From NCBI RefSeq assembly GCF_027925025.1, contig NZ_AP027058.1, positions 2,232,001-2,296,000 of the forward strand: a stretch of DNA of 64,000 bases, written 5' to 3'. This stretch comes from Limnohabitans sp. MORI2. GTDB taxonomy: Bacteria > Pseudomonadota > Gammaproteobacteria > Burkholderiales > Burkholderiaceae_C. Made by a program: the position numbers and the translations under genes. Under the pieces are notes generated by a model. It had not been told where the DNA came from. It saw nothing but the letters and a program-made list of their open reading frames with translations, and did no database searches. Each line of letters opens with the position of its first letter. Position 1 is the first letter of the stretch. Below, one piece after another: positions 16,315-26,456 of the stretch.

Positions 16315-17084
16315 CACACACCACTCGCTTTGCATACATCACAGGCATTTGCCTCAGCCTCTTCAGTGCACTGGCATGGGGGCAAGATGCTTCACCACAA
16401 ACTGCGCCTATTCAATGGGGTGTGAGCGGTGGCATCAACCACTACAAAGAGCCTAATTTGATGCAACTCAAAGGGCCTGAGGCAGGACTGCACGCGCGCT
16501 TGTCGCATTGGGCAGAGATGCCAAACGCCCAGTTTGAAGGCGATGTTTTTTTAGGCAAACAAAAATACACCAGCATCAACTCGGGCAGCCTCAACAATGT
16601 GACCAATCTTGAAACACGCTGGCGTGCTTTGGTCCCCCTGTTCAGTGAAACAGTCACACAAGAAGGCTGGTTTTCTGGCTTGGCAATGCACACCTTATGG
16701 AATGACCTGCGGGGCACCACCACCTTTCAAGGGACAACCTATGGCGGCTACCAACGCGGTGCAACGCAGTTGTGGCTACCTGTGCGCTGGTCCAGTGGTG
16801 ACATGTGGACCATCGATGCCGGTGTGCTGATTTACGGACGTCACACCTCCAAACTTTCGGAAGTGAATCACAGCTACCAAGACATCACCAACACCCAGCA
16901 CGGTGGGCAGTATGCGCAGCTCAGCATGAAGCTTGGTTTATCCAATGGCGACGCCCTCCGACCTTTTGTGCGCTATACCCACTTGGCCGACTCCAACACT
17001 GTACCCATGGGCGGCAAGAATTGGCTCGAGCCAGAGAGCGATCGCTGGCAAGTCGGCGCCATTTGGGAATTCGCGGCGCCCTAA
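16311..17084 (+). CDS. Predicted outer-membrane beta-barrel protein
   Basis: Not assigned to a named family. The 257 residues have a signal peptide (about 1-24, ending SALAWG) and then alternating polar/hydrophobic strands typical of a small barrel, such as WGVSGGINHY, GLHARLSHW, YAQLSMKLGL and PFVRYTHLAD. It ends WQVGAIWEFAAP, and membrane barrels usually end with an aromatic near the C-terminus. It overlaps the subtilisin stop by 4 bp, so the two are translationally coupled and probably work together at the outer membrane. Confidence 0.75.
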   Translation: MTHTTRFAYITGICLSLFSALAWGQDASPQTAPIQWGVSGGINHYKEPNLMQLKGPEAGLHARLSHWAEMPNAQFEGDVFLGKQKYTSINSGSLNNVTNLETRWRALVPLFSETVTQEGWFSGLAMHTLWNDLRGTTTFQGTTYGGYQRGATQLWLPVRWSSGDMWTIDAGVLIYGRHTSKLSEVNHSYQDITNTQHGGQYAQLSMKLGLSNGDALRPFVRYTHLADSNTVPMGGKNWLEPESDRWQVGAIWEFAAP

Positions 17085-17123
17085 ACACGCCGTATGCATG
17101 GCAGCGCCCACTATGATGCCGCC

Positions 17124-18248
17124 ATGCTCACTCCACTAGACACCTACCCCACCTGGCGCGCCGAAAGCGGCGCTGCAGCGCCCCGTCGCGTGGTGGCTGC
17201 TGACGACACGATGTCGGCCGACACGGCCTATCGACTCGCTTGCGAGGGCACAGGTTTGTTGTGGCAAGGTGACTTTCACAATGCACGTCAACTGCTGCAA
17301 GCCTTGGCCCGTCGCACTGAACGTAAACCTAAGAAAAACAAAAAGTCAGAGGTTGACCTCACACCCGTGCAAGCCTTCAATGCACACCGCTTGACATTAG
17401 GCCAACGCGCCCGCATCTTGGCCATGGTCATCGTTCCCTTAGAAGGCGACTACACCATCCCCCTGCGCCGCGCACCTGACCTCAAACAAGCCTGTACCGA
17501 AGCGTGGGGTCCAGCCAACGGCGAAGCCTGCATGGTGTCGCTGCGCGAACTTTTGGGTGTGGTGGGAGCGCATGAGTGGCGCAAAAAAGGCGTGGAGATT
17601 GCGGCCTTGGACGACGCACCCAACAACCGCATCTACCCGCATTACGGCGTGTTCTCGCCGGTTCGTGGTGAGTATGTGGATCTCGTGGCGAATGCGCCGA
17701 TCAAAGACAAATCGCTCGCGTTTGACATTGGCGTGGGCACAGGTGTGTTGTCTGCAGTGTTGGCCAAACGCGGCGTGCAACGCATCGTCGCCACAGACCA
17801 AGACCCACGCGCCCTTGCCTGTGCGCGCGAGAACCTGCAACGCTTGCAGCGCATCGACAAAGTGGCCTTGGTGCAAACCGATCTATTCCCAGAAGGCCAA
17901 GCACCGCTGATTGTGTGTAACCCGCCGTGGGTCCCTGCGCGTCCTAGTTCGCCCATTGAGCACGCGGTGTACGACGAAGGCAGCCGCATGCTGCGTGGTT
18001 TCTTGAGTGGGTTGCGTGAACACCTTGCGCCCAATGGCGAAGGCTGGCTCATCATGTCTGACTTGGCCGAGCACTTGGGACTGCGCACGCGTGAAGAACT
18101 GATTTGTTGGATCAGTGAGGCGGGGCTCAAGTTGGTGGACCGCCACGACATCAAACCGCGTCATGGCAAAGCCACTGACGAAACCGACCCGCTGCACGCA
18201 GCGCGCGCCAAAGAAGTTACTTCTTTGTGGCGCCTAGCAGCTGCTTGA
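17124..18248 (+). CDS. Class I SAM-dependent methyltransferase
   Basis: A 374-residue methyltransferase with a domain of about 150 residues preceding the Rossmann fold. The SAM loop is FDIGVGTGVLSAVLAKRG, the acidic ribose-binding strand ATDQDPRAL, and the catalytic motif NPPW, which marks N-methylation of an amide or ring nitrogen (PrmC/RlmG-like). The substrate is unknown; rRNA or a protein glutamine would fit. A further ATG at 17094 is in frame; neither start has a clear ribosome site. Its 3' end overlaps the convergent hydrolase gene by 32 bp. Confidence 0.85.
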   Translation: MLTPLDTYPTWRAESGAAAPRRVVAADDTMSADTAYRLACEGTGLLWQGDFHNARQLLQALARRTERKPKKNKKSEVDLTPVQAFNAHRLTLGQRARILAMVIVPLEGDYTIPLRRAPDLKQACTEAWGPANGEACMVSLRELLGVVGAHEWRKKGVEIAALDDAPNNRIYPHYGVFSPVRGEYVDLVANAPIKDKSLAFDIGVGTGVLSAVLAKRGVQRIVATDQDPRALACARENLQRLQRIDKVALVQTDLFPEGQAPLIVCNPPWVPARPSSPIEHAVYDEGSRMLRGFLSGLREHLAPNGEGWLIMSDLAEHLGLRTREELICWISEAGLKLVDRHDIKPRHGKATDETDPLHAARAKEVTSLWRLAAA

Positions 18249-19251
18249 GCAAGCCCAGCAATCCCACGCGTGGTTCAGTGCCCTCCTGAACTGTCGCTGC
18301 CGCTGGCTGAACAGGCTCTGGTTCCGCCAAAAGTTCAGGCATAGCTTTGGGCTGAGGTGCTGCGACTGGTGTATCAAACGGCATCGTCGTTTGCAGCGCC
18401 TGCTGCACAGGGGCTTGGTGCACGGGGTCTGGTTTGGCTGGCGTGGCAGCAGGTAAATGAAGTGCTTGCAACACAAACTGATTCACCACCGCGTTGAACG
18501 GCACTGGGTGCGCCGCATCGGCCACTTCCAGCACCTGTGCTTTGGCAAATTCGCGCTGCAACGCTTTGACTTGCTGTGGCGTGCACACACCCGAGTTACC
18601 ACCGTGCATCAAACGCACCGGGCCTTTGAAACCATTCAGCAAATGACCAAACTTCATCCCCTTCCAATCTTTGCGGTAAGGCAAATCGAAGTGCGAGGGT
18701 GACTGCACGGCCAGCACGGCACCAATGCTCACATTGAACTGTTCTGCCATTTCTTCTGGGGTTGGCAAGCGACCTGCTTGCTTCATGCCGTCGTACAAAC
18801 CGTAGATCGACATCCATGGCAAATCCAAGCCAATGTCATTGAAGAACAAACCACTGACGTGGTTATGGGCATCGTGCGCCAAGTACATGGCCAAGATGCC
18901 GCCCATGCTGGTGCCCAACACGTCGATGTGCGGCACAGGCTTGCCATCGGGCATCAACTCATGGCGAATGAAATGTTCAATGTCTTCTAGATACACCTGC
19001 ATGGTGTACCCCTTGTCACCTGGCAAGCAACTGGAGTCCCCTCGGCCACACAAGTCCACACTGATCACTCGCAAGCCTTGCAGACCATCAGCCGCTTGCA
19101 GCAGCGGGTCAAACGTGGCACGGGTTTCTAACAAGCCGGGCAAGCACAACAGCACATGCGGGCTATTGACATCACCCACCGAGCTATAAGCCAAGTGGCG
19201 GCTGCCTTTAGACAGAGGAAACTGAAGAGCGGGGAATTGAGAGACGGTCAT
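18217..19251 (-). CDS. Alpha/beta hydrolase with long C-terminal tail
   Basis: A serine hydrolase of 344 residues. The nucleophile elbow is GTSMGG, the oxyanion region LLCLPGLLETRATFD, and the catalytic His is probably in VADAAHPVPFN. A proline/alanine-rich tail of about 80 residues follows the fold, and the last 16 residues (VGLLGLLKQLLGATKK) would form an amphipathic helix that could bind a membrane or granule surface. The substrate is unknown. The ATG at 19251 is chosen by alignment with the fold start; 19260 and 19287 are also open. Confidence 0.85.
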   Translation of the reverse strand: MTVSQFPALQFPLSKGSRHLAYSSVGDVNSPHVLLCLPGLLETRATFDPLLQAADGLQGLRVISVDLCGRGDSSCLPGDKGYTMQVYLEDIEHFIRHELMPDGKPVPHIDVLGTSMGGILAMYLAHDAHNHVSGLFFNDIGLDLPWMSIYGLYDGMKQAGRLPTPEEMAEQFNVSIGAVLAVQSPSHFDLPYRKDWKGMKFGHLLNGFKGPVRLMHGGNSGVCTPQQVKALQREFAKAQVLEVADAAHPVPFNAVVNQFVLQALHLPAATPAKPDPVHQAPVQQALQTTMPFDTPVAAPQPKAMPELLAEPEPVQPAAATVQEGTEPRVGLLGLLKQLLGATKK

Positions 19252-19313
19252 AACTGCAATCATCCTAGTCGATACACAGCAGATCACACGCTTGTTTTGC
19301 GTACGATAAGGCC

Positions 19314-19904
19314 ATGTCTAGCGCAACCACATTTCAACTCGCGGTCCAAAGCGTCACTTGGGGCCCACTGAACAACTTGTCTTTTGCTTGGACACCTGGT
19401 GTGAGCTGGGTGTGTGGCGATGAAGGCAAAGGCAAAACCACGCTGCTGCGTTTGTTAGCAGGTGATGTGCAACCCACAGCGGGCCAAGTGACAACACCCA
19501 AAGGTGGCGTGTTTTGGGTGGACCTGCAAGATGCTGCGCACGACAGCACTACCGTGCAAGCCAGTTGGGACGCATTGCGTGCGCACTACCCGCGCTGGAA
19601 CCAAGACCTACTGCAAGACTTGGCGGAAGAACTCGACATGACACAACACCTCGACAAGCGCCTCAACATGCTGTCAGCTGGCAGTCGCCGCAAAGTGATG
19701 GTGGTAGCGGCTTTGGCATCAGGCGCAACCGTGACTTTGCTAGACCAACCGTTTGCCGCACTCGACCTTGCATCGGTTCGCGTCATCCATGAGTTCTTGC
19801 GAGAAGCGGCAGAGCACCCCAGTCGCGCATGGATCGTGGCTGATTACGAAGCTCCGACCCATTTGCCACTGGCGAGCGTGCTCAACTTAGACGAATCACA
19901 ATAA
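19314..19904 (+). CDS. Orphan ABC-type ATPase with Gln in Walker B
   Basis: A short (196 residues) ABC ATP-binding protein, CcmA-like in length. Walker A is GDEGKGKTTLLRLLAG, the signature is LSAGSRRK instead of LSGGQ, and Walker B is TLLDQPFAALD: the catalytic glutamate that normally follows the Walker B Asp is glutamine (codon CAA). No permease or binding-protein gene is near. Such a change usually slows ATP hydrolysis and locks the ATP-bound dimer, so it may act as a regulator rather than a pump motor; that is inference. AAGG lies 4 nt upstream of the start. Confidence 0.8.
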   Translation: MSSATTFQLAVQSVTWGPLNNLSFAWTPGVSWVCGDEGKGKTTLLRLLAGDVQPTAGQVTTPKGGVFWVDLQDAAHDSTTVQASWDALRAHYPRWNQDLLQDLAEELDMTQHLDKRLNMLSAGSRRKVMVVAALASGATVTLLDQPFAALDLASVRVIHEFLREAAEHPSRAWIVADYEAPTHLPLASVLNLDESQ

Positions 19905-19916
19905 ATCGCAGACATG

Positions 19917-19941
19917 AAAAAAGGCTCCCAAAGGAGCCTTT
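19917..19941. terminator. Bidirectional intrinsic terminator between the ABC gene and aspS
   Basis: Perfect 9-bp stem AAAGGCTCC/GGAGCCTTT with a 4-nt loop, flanked by six A on the left, so a T6 run follows on the minus strand downstream of aspS. The plus-strand T-run is poorer. It ends the long ubi-aspS transcript. Confidence 0.85.
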
Positions 19942-19975
19942 GTCGTTTGCACCGAAGTGCCACTGAGTCAACGCA

Positions 19976-21787
19976 TCAAGCCTTGACCGCGTCGGGGTTG
20001 CGCAAACGGATGTGCAATTCGCGCAATTGTTTCTCGTCCACAGGGCTTGGGGCTTGCGTGAGCAAACACTGAGCGCGTTGGGTCTTGGGGAAGGCAATCA
20101 CGTCGCGAATCGATTCTGCGCCGGTCATGAGCGTGACGATGCGGTCCAAACCGAAAGCCAAGCCGCCGTGTGGAGGCGCGCCGTATTGCAAAGCATCGAG
20201 CAAGAAGCCGAACTTGAGCTGGGCTTCTTCGGGCGTGATCTTCAAAGCGTCAAACACTTTTTGTTGCACGTCAGCGCGGTGGATACGCACGGAGCCGCCA
20301 CCCATTTCCCAACCGTTCAACACCATGTCGTAGCCCTTGGAGATGCACTTCTCGGGCGCAGTGACCATCCAGTCTTCGTGGCCGTCTTTGGGTGCGGTGA
20401 AGGGGTGGTGCACGGCGGTGTAGCGTTGGCTCTCGTCGTCGAACTCGAACATGGGGAAGTCGACCACCCACATTGGCGCCCAACGGTCTTCGAACAAACC
20501 GTTCTTCTTGCCGAACTCGCTGTGACCAATCTTGATGCGCAAGGCGCCAATCGCGTCGTTCACGATCTTGGCTTTGTCTGCGCCGAAGAAAATCAAGTCG
20601 CCGTTTTGTGCGCCTGAACGTTCCAACACGGCGTTCAATGCTGCGTCATGGATGTTCTTGACGATGGGTGACTGCAAACCGTCACGGCCTTTGGACAAGT
20701 CGTTGACGCGGATGTAAGCCAAACCCTTCGCACCGTAGATCTTGACGAACTCGGTGTACGCGTCGATCTCGCCACGGCTGATGCCGCCGCCTTCCACCGA
20801 GCCATTGGGCACGCGCAAAGCCACCACGCGACCGCCCTTCATGTTGGCAGCACCTGAGAACACTTTGAAGTCCACATCGCCCATGACGTCGGTCACTTCG
20901 GTGAATTGCAGTTTCACGCGCAAGTCTGGCTTGTCTGAACCGTACAAGTGCATCGCATCTTGGTAGGTCATGACAGGGAACTCGCCGAGGTCCACACCGA
21001 TGGTGTTTTGGAACACGCGCTTAATCATGCCTTGGAACATGTCGCGGATTTCTTCCTCGCTCAAGAACGAGGTTTCAATATCAATCTGGGTGAATTCAGG
21101 TTGACGGTCCGCACGCAAGTCTTCGTCGCGGAAGCACTTGGTGATTTGGTAGTAACGGTCGTAGCCCGCCACCATCAACAGCTGTTTGAACAACTGAGGC
21201 GACTGAGGCAACGCGAAGAACTGACCATCGTGCACACGGCTGGGCACCAAATAGTCGCGTGCGCCTTCGGGCGTGCTCTTGGTGAGCATGGGTGTTTCCA
21301 CGTCGATGAAACCGTTTTCGTCGAGGTACTTGCGCACTTCCATCGCCACTTTGTAGCGCAGCATCAGGTTGTTTTGCATGTAAGGGCGACGCAAATCGAG
21401 CACGCGGTGTGTGAGACGTGTGGTCTCAGACAAGTTGTCTTCGTCGATTTGGAAGGGTGGCGTGACCGACGCGTTGAGCACTGTCAACTCGTGGCACAGC
21501 ACTTCAATCTTGCCGCTCTTGAGGTTGTCGTTGGTTGTGCCTTCTGGACGGGCGCGCACCAAACCTTTGACCTGGATACAAAACTCATTGCGCACGTCTT
21601 CGGCAATTTTGAACATCTCAGGACGGTCGGGATCGCACACCACTTGCACATAACCTTCGCGGTCACGCAAGTCGATGAAGATGACGCCGCCGTGGTCACG
21701 ACGACGGTTGACCCAGCCGCACAGGCTCACGGTTTGGCCATTGAGGGCTTCGGTCACGAGACCGCAGTAGTGGGAGCGCATTGCCAT
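19976..21787 (-). CDS. aspS: Aspartyl-tRNA synthetase
   Basis: A class II synthetase charging tRNA-Asp. The 603 residues match the bacterial type: N-terminal OB fold with [23 protein letters not shown], motif 2 [19 protein letters not shown], the bacterial GAD insert (about 290-420), and motif 3 [10 protein letters not shown]. In many Burkholderiales the enzyme is non-discriminating and also charges tRNA-Asn; this cannot be judged here. It lies 2 bp after the DUF502 stop, last in the long minus-strand block. Confidence 0.97.
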   Translation of the reverse strand: MAMRSHYCGLVTEALNGQTVSLCGWVNRRRDHGGVIFIDLRDREGYVQVVCDPDRPEMFKIAEDVRNEFCIQVKGLVRARPEGTTNDNLKSGKIEVLCHELTVLNASVTPPFQIDEDNLSETTRLTHRVLDLRRPYMQNNLMLRYKVAMEVRKYLDENGFIDVETPMLTKSTPEGARDYLVPSRVHDGQFFALPQSPQLFKQLLMVAGYDRYYQITKCFRDEDLRADRQPEFTQIDIETSFLSEEEIRDMFQGMIKRVFQNTIGVDLGEFPVMTYQDAMHLYGSDKPDLRVKLQFTEVTDVMGDVDFKVFSGAANMKGGRVVALRVPNGSVEGGGISRGEIDAYTEFVKIYGAKGLAYIRVNDLSKGRDGLQSPIVKNIHDAALNAVLERSGAQNGDLIFFGADKAKIVNDAIGALRIKIGHSEFGKKNGLFEDRWAPMWVVDFPMFEFDDESQRYTAVHHPFTAPKDGHEDWMVTAPEKCISKGYDMVLNGWEMGGGSVRIHRADVQQKVFDALKITPEEAQLKFGFLLDALQYGAPPHGGLAFGLDRIVTLMTGAESIRDVIAFPKTQRAQCLLTQAPSPVDEKQLRELHIRLRNPDAVKA

Positions 21788-21789
21788 TT

Positions 21790-22422
21790 TTAGTTTCTCT
21801 TTTCTTGAATTGCTTGGGTGCCGGGAGACACGGCGCCCATGGAAATCACATACGTCAACGCTTCGTCAACGCTCATGTTGAGCTCTTTCACATCGGCACG
21901 AGGCACGACCAAGAAAAAGCCACTGGTGGGGTTAGGCGTGGTGGGCACATACACGCTGATGTGTTCACCGTCTAATTTGCTGGCCACTTCGCCAGACGGT
22001 GTACCCGTTTGAAACGCAATGGTCCACACACCTTGACGTGGGTATTGAATCAACAAAGCTTTGCGAAACGCATTGCCGCCGTCGGAGAACAAGGTGTCGG
22101 ACACCTTCTTCACGCTGGAGTAAATCGACTTGACGATGGGGATTTGATTGAGCAAACGGTCCCATTGCTTCATCCACCAACGACCCGCCACGTTGGACAC
22201 CAAAGCACCGCTGATCAGCAGCACGAGGATCAACAAGATCACGCCAAGGCCCGGGACATGCTCAAGCCAATAAATGGTATCGGGCGAGGTCAGGCGCAGC
22301 TTTGTCAACACACCGATGAACGCGCCATCCAGCGAGCCGACCAGCCAGCTCAACACCGCCACAGTGATGACGAGTGGCGTCCAGACCAAAAGGCCGGCGA
22401 GCAGGTATTTTTTAATCGGCAT
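21790..22422 (-). CDS. DUF502 inner-membrane protein
   Basis: A 210-residue DUF502 protein of unknown function. Two N-terminal transmembrane segments are visible ([19 protein letters not shown] and [15 protein letters not shown]), followed by the conserved [19 protein letters not shown] and [20 protein letters not shown]. The ATG at 22422 begins [10 protein letters not shown]; the longer frame to 22473 runs into FmdB and was rejected. It sits between FmdB and aspS, an order I recall from other Burkholderiales. Confidence 0.87.
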   Translation of the reverse strand: MPIKKYLLAGLLVWTPLVITVAVLSWLVGSLDGAFIGVLTKLRLTSPDTIYWLEHVPGLGVILLILVLLISGALVSNVAGRWWMKQWDRLLNQIPIVKSIYSSVKKVSDTLFSDGGNAFRKALLIQYPRQGVWTIAFQTGTPSGEVASKLDGEHISVYVPTTPNPTSGFFLVVPRADVKELNMSVDEALTYVISMGAVSPGTQAIQEKRN

Positions 22423-22445
22423 GAAAGACCCAGTGGTGTTGAAAA

Positions 22446-22754
22446 TTAATGGCAAGCACAGCCGCCGCCGCAAGCGGCTGGGGGTGTACTGGTGGCAGTG
22501 TCCGATCCCGCTGAAGCAGTTTCGGTAGCAGCCGCACCAGCGACAGAAGCGGGCGCGGATGTGCCACCGGAACCGCCTTTGAAATCAGTGGCGTACCAAC
22601 CCGAGCCTTTGAGCTGAAAGCCCGCAGCCGTGAGTTGCTTGGAAAACGTGGGTTTGCCGCACTCTGGACAATCGGTCAGAGGCGCATCTGAGATTTTTTG
22701 CAGGACGTCCTTGGCATGGCCGCAGGACCCGCATTTGTAGGCATAAATGGGCAT
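22446..22754 (-). CDS. FmdB-family zinc ribbon protein
   Basis: A 102-residue putative regulatory protein. The N-terminal ribbon has two CxxC pairs (CGSC and CPEC) after MPIYAYK, followed by the family GFQLKGSGWYATDFK, a Ser/Ala/Thr-rich linker and a cysteine-rich end (CGGGCACH). The role is unproven; the family is named for a regulator-like gene near formamidase. The ATG at 22754 matches the conserved family start. Confidence 0.88.
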   Translation of the reverse strand: MPIYAYKCGSCGHAKDVLQKISDAPLTDCPECGKPTFSKQLTAAGFQLKGSGWYATDFKGGSGGTSAPASVAGAAATETASAGSDTATSTPPAACGGGCACH

Positions 22755-22822
22755 GGCGAGACGAATTCGGTAAAACCCTGAATTATAGGCGCCCAACCCC
22801 TATTTCAAGGGGCGCCAGACAC

Positions 22823-24268
22823 TTAGGCCGCACCGACCAGCTTGTGGTGACTGCCGTGGGCATTGCGAATGGCTTGTGGCCCCAACGAGCCCACCAACAT
22901 GCCCGTCAAACTGGCCAATACACCGGCCAACTGCGCTGGAAACTCGTCCCCCGCAGGCGTGAGCAAAAACAGCAACCAAGTAAGCAAGCCCAGCACCAAA
23001 GCAAAAATAGCGCCTTGTGTGGTGGCGCGCTTCCAGTACAGGCCAAAGGTGAGCGGCACAAACGCACCCACCAGCGGCACTTGGTAAGCGCCCGACACCA
23101 TTTCGTAAATCGAGGTGCCTTGCATGGCAATGGCATAGGCCAGCACCAACACGCTGAACACCAACACCGTCACGCGCATGGCACGCAACTCTTGCTGGTC
23201 ACCTTGATGCGGGCGGAACTGACGCCAAATGTTTTCGGTAAAGGTCACGCTAGGCGCCAGCAATGTGGCTGATGCACACGACTTGATGGCAGAGAGCAAC
23301 GCGCCAAAGAACAGCACTTGCATGACAAACGGCATTTGCTCAATCACCAACGTGGGCAACACTTTTTGTGGGTCTTCGGCAATCAAGGTGGCTGCCTTCT
23401 CGGGCATGATGATCATGGCGCTGACCACCAAAAACATGGGTACAAACGCAAACAAGATGTAGCAAATGCCGCCAATCACGGGGCCGCGTGTGGCCGAGGT
23501 GATGTTGTTGGCCGACATGACGCGTTGAAACACGTCTTGCTGAGGGATGGAGCCCAACATGATGGTGATGGCCGAGGCAAAAAAGAACAGCACATCTTTG
23601 GCGTTGGGCTCGGGCCAGAACTTGAACATGTCTTGACTGACCGCCAAGGCCACCACTTTGTCTGCGCCACCCGCTTGGTCGGCCGCAAACACCGCCAAGA
23701 TGGACAGCCCCACCACCAAGATGATCATTTGAATGAAGTCGGTGATGGCCACCGACCACATGCCACCAAACAAGGTGTAGGCCAAGATGGACGCCACGCC
23801 AATGATCATCCCGAGCTCCATGCTGACCACGCCATCGGACAAGAGGTTGAACACCAAGCCCAACGCGGTGACTTGCGCCGACACCCAGCCGAGGTAGCTG
23901 ACCATGATGATGAGCGAGCACACCACCTCGACCACGCGGCCATAGCGCTCGCGAAAGTAGTCGCTGATCGTGAGCAACGTCATGCGGTAGAGCTTGCCGG
24001 CAAAGAACAAGCCCACAAAGATCAAACAAAAGCCTGCACCAAAGGGGTCTTCGACCACGCCATGCAAACCGCCATTCACAAACTTGGCGGGAATGCCCAA
24101 CACCGTTTCTGAGCCAAACCAAGTGGCAAAGGTGGTGGTCACGATCATGGCCATGGGCAGGTGACGACCGGCAATGGCAAAGTCAGACGAGTTTTGCACC
24201 CGCTTGGCAGCCATCAGACCAATGGCAATGGTGACCAGCAAATAGACGATGACGAGTGTGAGCAGCAC
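22823..24268 (-). CDS. Sodium:solute symporter (SSS family)
   Basis: An inner-membrane Na+-coupled permease of 481 residues with about 13 hydrophobic helices. Family features include GLMAAKRVQNSSDFAIAGR, ATWFGSETVLGIPAKFV and GGMWSVAITDFIQM, the usual sodium-site helix. The substrate is not predictable. It starts with GTG at 24268, 20 bp after the ubiB stop, and is followed by fmdB 68 bp later. Confidence 0.9.
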   Translation of the reverse strand: MLLTLVIVYLLVTIAIGLMAAKRVQNSSDFAIAGRHLPMAMIVTTTFATWFGSETVLGIPAKFVNGGLHGVVEDPFGAGFCLIFVGLFFAGKLYRMTLLTISDYFRERYGRVVEVVCSLIIMVSYLGWVSAQVTALGLVFNLLSDGVVSMELGMIIGVASILAYTLFGGMWSVAITDFIQMIILVVGLSILAVFAADQAGGADKVVALAVSQDMFKFWPEPNAKDVLFFFASAITIMLGSIPQQDVFQRVMSANNITSATRGPVIGGICYILFAFVPMFLVVSAMIIMPEKAATLIAEDPQKVLPTLVIEQMPFVMQVLFFGALLSAIKSCASATLLAPSVTFTENIWRQFRPHQGDQQELRAMRVTVLVFSVLVLAYAIAMQGTSIYEMVSGAYQVPLVGAFVPLTFGLYWKRATTQGAIFALVLGLLTWLLFLLTPAGDEFPAQLAGVLASLTGMLVGSLGPQAIRNAHGSHHKLVGAA

Positions 24269-24288
24269 GGGTCAACTCCGTAAAGTGT

Positions 24289-25860
24289 TTAAAAGAAATG
24301 GTGAAAACGCACGAACACTTGTATGGCCAGCAAGCCCACCAAGAAGCCACCACCCACCCACACGATGCCTTGCAACATGCGGTTGGTGCGGCGCTGTTCT
24401 TCGATGAGCTGTTGCAACTGCACGTTGCTGTTCGTTTGGCGGTGCTTCAAAAAGTCGTGCACCAAGCGAGGCAACTCGGGCAAGAGCTTGGCGTAGCGCG
24501 GCGCTTCAGCGCGCAATTGGTTCCAGAGTTTCTTGGGGCCGACTTGGTCGACCATCCATGTTTCCAAGAACGGTTTGGCGGTGCTCCACAAGTCCAAATC
24601 TGGGTCAAGCTGGCGACCCAAGCCTTCGATGTTGAGCAAGGTTTTTTGCAACAACACGAGCTGCGGCTGAATCTCCACATTGAAACGGCGCGAGGTTTGG
24701 AACAAACGCATGAGCACCATGCCGAGTGAAATTTCTTTCAGCGGACGGTCAAAGTACGGCTCACACACCGCGCGAATGGCAGACTCCAACTCATCCACAC
24801 GCGTATCAGCAGGCACCCAGCCGGACTCCACATGCAACTCAGCCACACGCTTGTAGTCGCGGCGGAAGAACGCGGTGAAGTTTTGCGCCAAATACTCTTT
24901 GTCGTATTCGGTGAGCGTGCCCACGATGCCAAAGTCAAGCAACACATAACGACCAAAGCTGTTGGGCTCTAGGCTGACCTGCAAGTTGCCGGGGTGCATG
25001 TCGGCATGGAAAAAACCATCGCGAAAGACTTGGGTGAAAAAGATGGTCACGCCATCGCGTGCGAGTTTGGGGATGTCCACACCTGCTTCACGCAAACGTT
25101 CGGTTTGGCTGATAGGCACGCCTTTCATGCGTTCCATCACCATCACATCGGTGTGGCAGAAGTCCCAGAAAATTTCGGGGATCAACACCAAGTCCAAACC
25201 TTCCATGTTGCGGCGAAGTTGTGCCGCATTAGCAGCTTCGCGTACGAGGTCCAACTCGTCGTGCAGGTACTTGTCAAACTCGGCCACCACTTCACGCGGC
25301 TTCAAGCGTTTGCCATCGCTCGACAGGCGATCGACCCAAGCGGCCATCATGCGCATGAGACTCAGGTCTTTGTCGATCACCGTCAGCATGCCCGGACGCA
25401 ACACTTTCACCGCCACTTCGCGCTGACTGCCATTGCGGTCTTGGATCACCGCAAAGTGCACTTGCGCAATCGACGCACTGGCCACTGGCTGACGTTCGAA
25501 CGACACAAAAATGTCGTTCAAGCTACGACCAAACGAATTCTCGATGATGGCCACAGCCACATCCGACGAAAACGGGGGCACACGGTCTTGCAGCTTGGCC
25601 AACTCATTGGCGATGTCAGGCGGCAACAAGTCGCGACGGGTCGATAGCACTTGGCCAAACTTGACGAAGATCGGGCCTAACCGTTCGAGTGCCTCACGCA
25701 GACGCTGCCCACGGGGCGCACGCAAATCGCGCCCGATCGACACAATGCGCGCGAGCAAACGCAAACCAGGTTTTTCAAAACTGTTGAGCACCAACTCGTC
25801 TAGCCCAAAGCGCAGGACGATGAACACGATGTAAATACCGCGCAGCAAACGGGTCATCAT
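24289..25860 (-). CDS. ubiB: UbiB, atypical kinase for ubiquinone biosynthesis
   Basis: A membrane-associated kinase-like ATPase needed for the coenzyme Q hydroxylation complex. The 523 residues show [16 protein letters not shown] (the KxGQ element), [11 protein letters not shown] in place of the glycine-rich loop, AVKVLRPG with the ATP-site lysine, [11 protein letters not shown] and LLDFGIVG (DFG). Two C-terminal transmembrane helices end the protein. The ATG at 25860 overlaps the ubiJ stop by 4 bp; a second ATG follows immediately at 25857. Confidence 0.95.
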   Translation of the reverse strand: MMTRLLRGIYIVFIVLRFGLDELVLNSFEKPGLRLLARIVSIGRDLRAPRGQRLREALERLGPIFVKFGQVLSTRRDLLPPDIANELAKLQDRVPPFSSDVAVAIIENSFGRSLNDIFVSFERQPVASASIAQVHFAVIQDRNGSQREVAVKVLRPGMLTVIDKDLSLMRMMAAWVDRLSSDGKRLKPREVVAEFDKYLHDELDLVREAANAAQLRRNMEGLDLVLIPEIFWDFCHTDVMVMERMKGVPISQTERLREAGVDIPKLARDGVTIFFTQVFRDGFFHADMHPGNLQVSLEPNSFGRYVLLDFGIVGTLTEYDKEYLAQNFTAFFRRDYKRVAELHVESGWVPADTRVDELESAIRAVCEPYFDRPLKEISLGMVLMRLFQTSRRFNVEIQPQLVLLQKTLLNIEGLGRQLDPDLDLWSTAKPFLETWMVDQVGPKKLWNQLRAEAPRYAKLLPELPRLVHDFLKHRQTNSNVQLQQLIEEQRRTNRMLQGIVWVGGGFLVGLLAIQVFVRFHHFF

Positions 25861-26426
25861 GGCGCGGCCTTTGCGGTTTGTTGTTGCACAAAAGAACGCA
25901 GCGCCTCCACCGCACGCTTGGCGGTTTGCACCAAGGTGTGCGCGGGTGCGTCGCCAATCAAGCGGGCTACGTCTTCTTCGGGATCCCAACGCACGTGGTC
26001 AAACAACCAATTCACCTCAGCGGCCAGTTGCACATCGCCTTCAATGTGAATCGGCGGCTTCTCGCCTTGCAACACGGTTTGGACCAAGGCCATCGGAGAA
26101 GGCTCATTCACGCGCAACACCAAATCAGCTGCATGGCTGCTGGTATCGGGCGAAACAAACTCCAACAAACCTGCGGGGGTAAAGCTGCATTGAAACACTT
26201 GGTCACGCCAGCAGACTTTGACTTGGCGACCTTTTTGGCGTTGCAAACGATCGCGTGCAGCAGGCTCTTGCATGAGCACATGGTTGAGCAAGAGCACCAC
26301 GCGTTGCTGCACTTCAGCCACCGCCCATGCGGGTGGCGTGAAAGATTGCGGGAAATCTGCGGGAAGTTTGGCGCGCAGCGTGTCTGCTGCGTCGGCTAAC
26401 CAAGAAAAAGGGGACTGTGTTGCCAT
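25857..26426 (-). CDS. ubiJ: UbiJ accessory factor (SCP2 domain)
   Basis: A lipid-binding scaffold for the ubiquinone biosynthesis complex in the cytosol. The 189 residues contain an SCP2-like domain (about 35-140) with [19 protein letters not shown] and [20 protein letters not shown], then [13 protein letters not shown], as in UbiJ. Its stop overlaps ubiB and it lies in the ubiE-(Tim44-like)-ubiJ-ubiB order, supporting the assignment. Start chosen at [10 protein letters not shown]; a start three codons earlier is open. Confidence 0.88.
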   Translation of the reverse strand: MATQSPFSWLADAADTLRAKLPADFPQSFTPPAWAVAEVQQRVVLLLNHVLMQEPAARDRLQRQKGRQVKVCWRDQVFQCSFTPAGLLEFVSPDTSSHAADLVLRVNEPSPMALVQTVLQGEKPPIHIEGDVQLAAEVNWLFDHVRWDPEEDVARLIGDAPAHTLVQTAKRAVEALRSFVQQQTAKAAP

Positions 26427-26456
26427 AGTCCCCAATTATTCCCTGTTTATGCTGCC

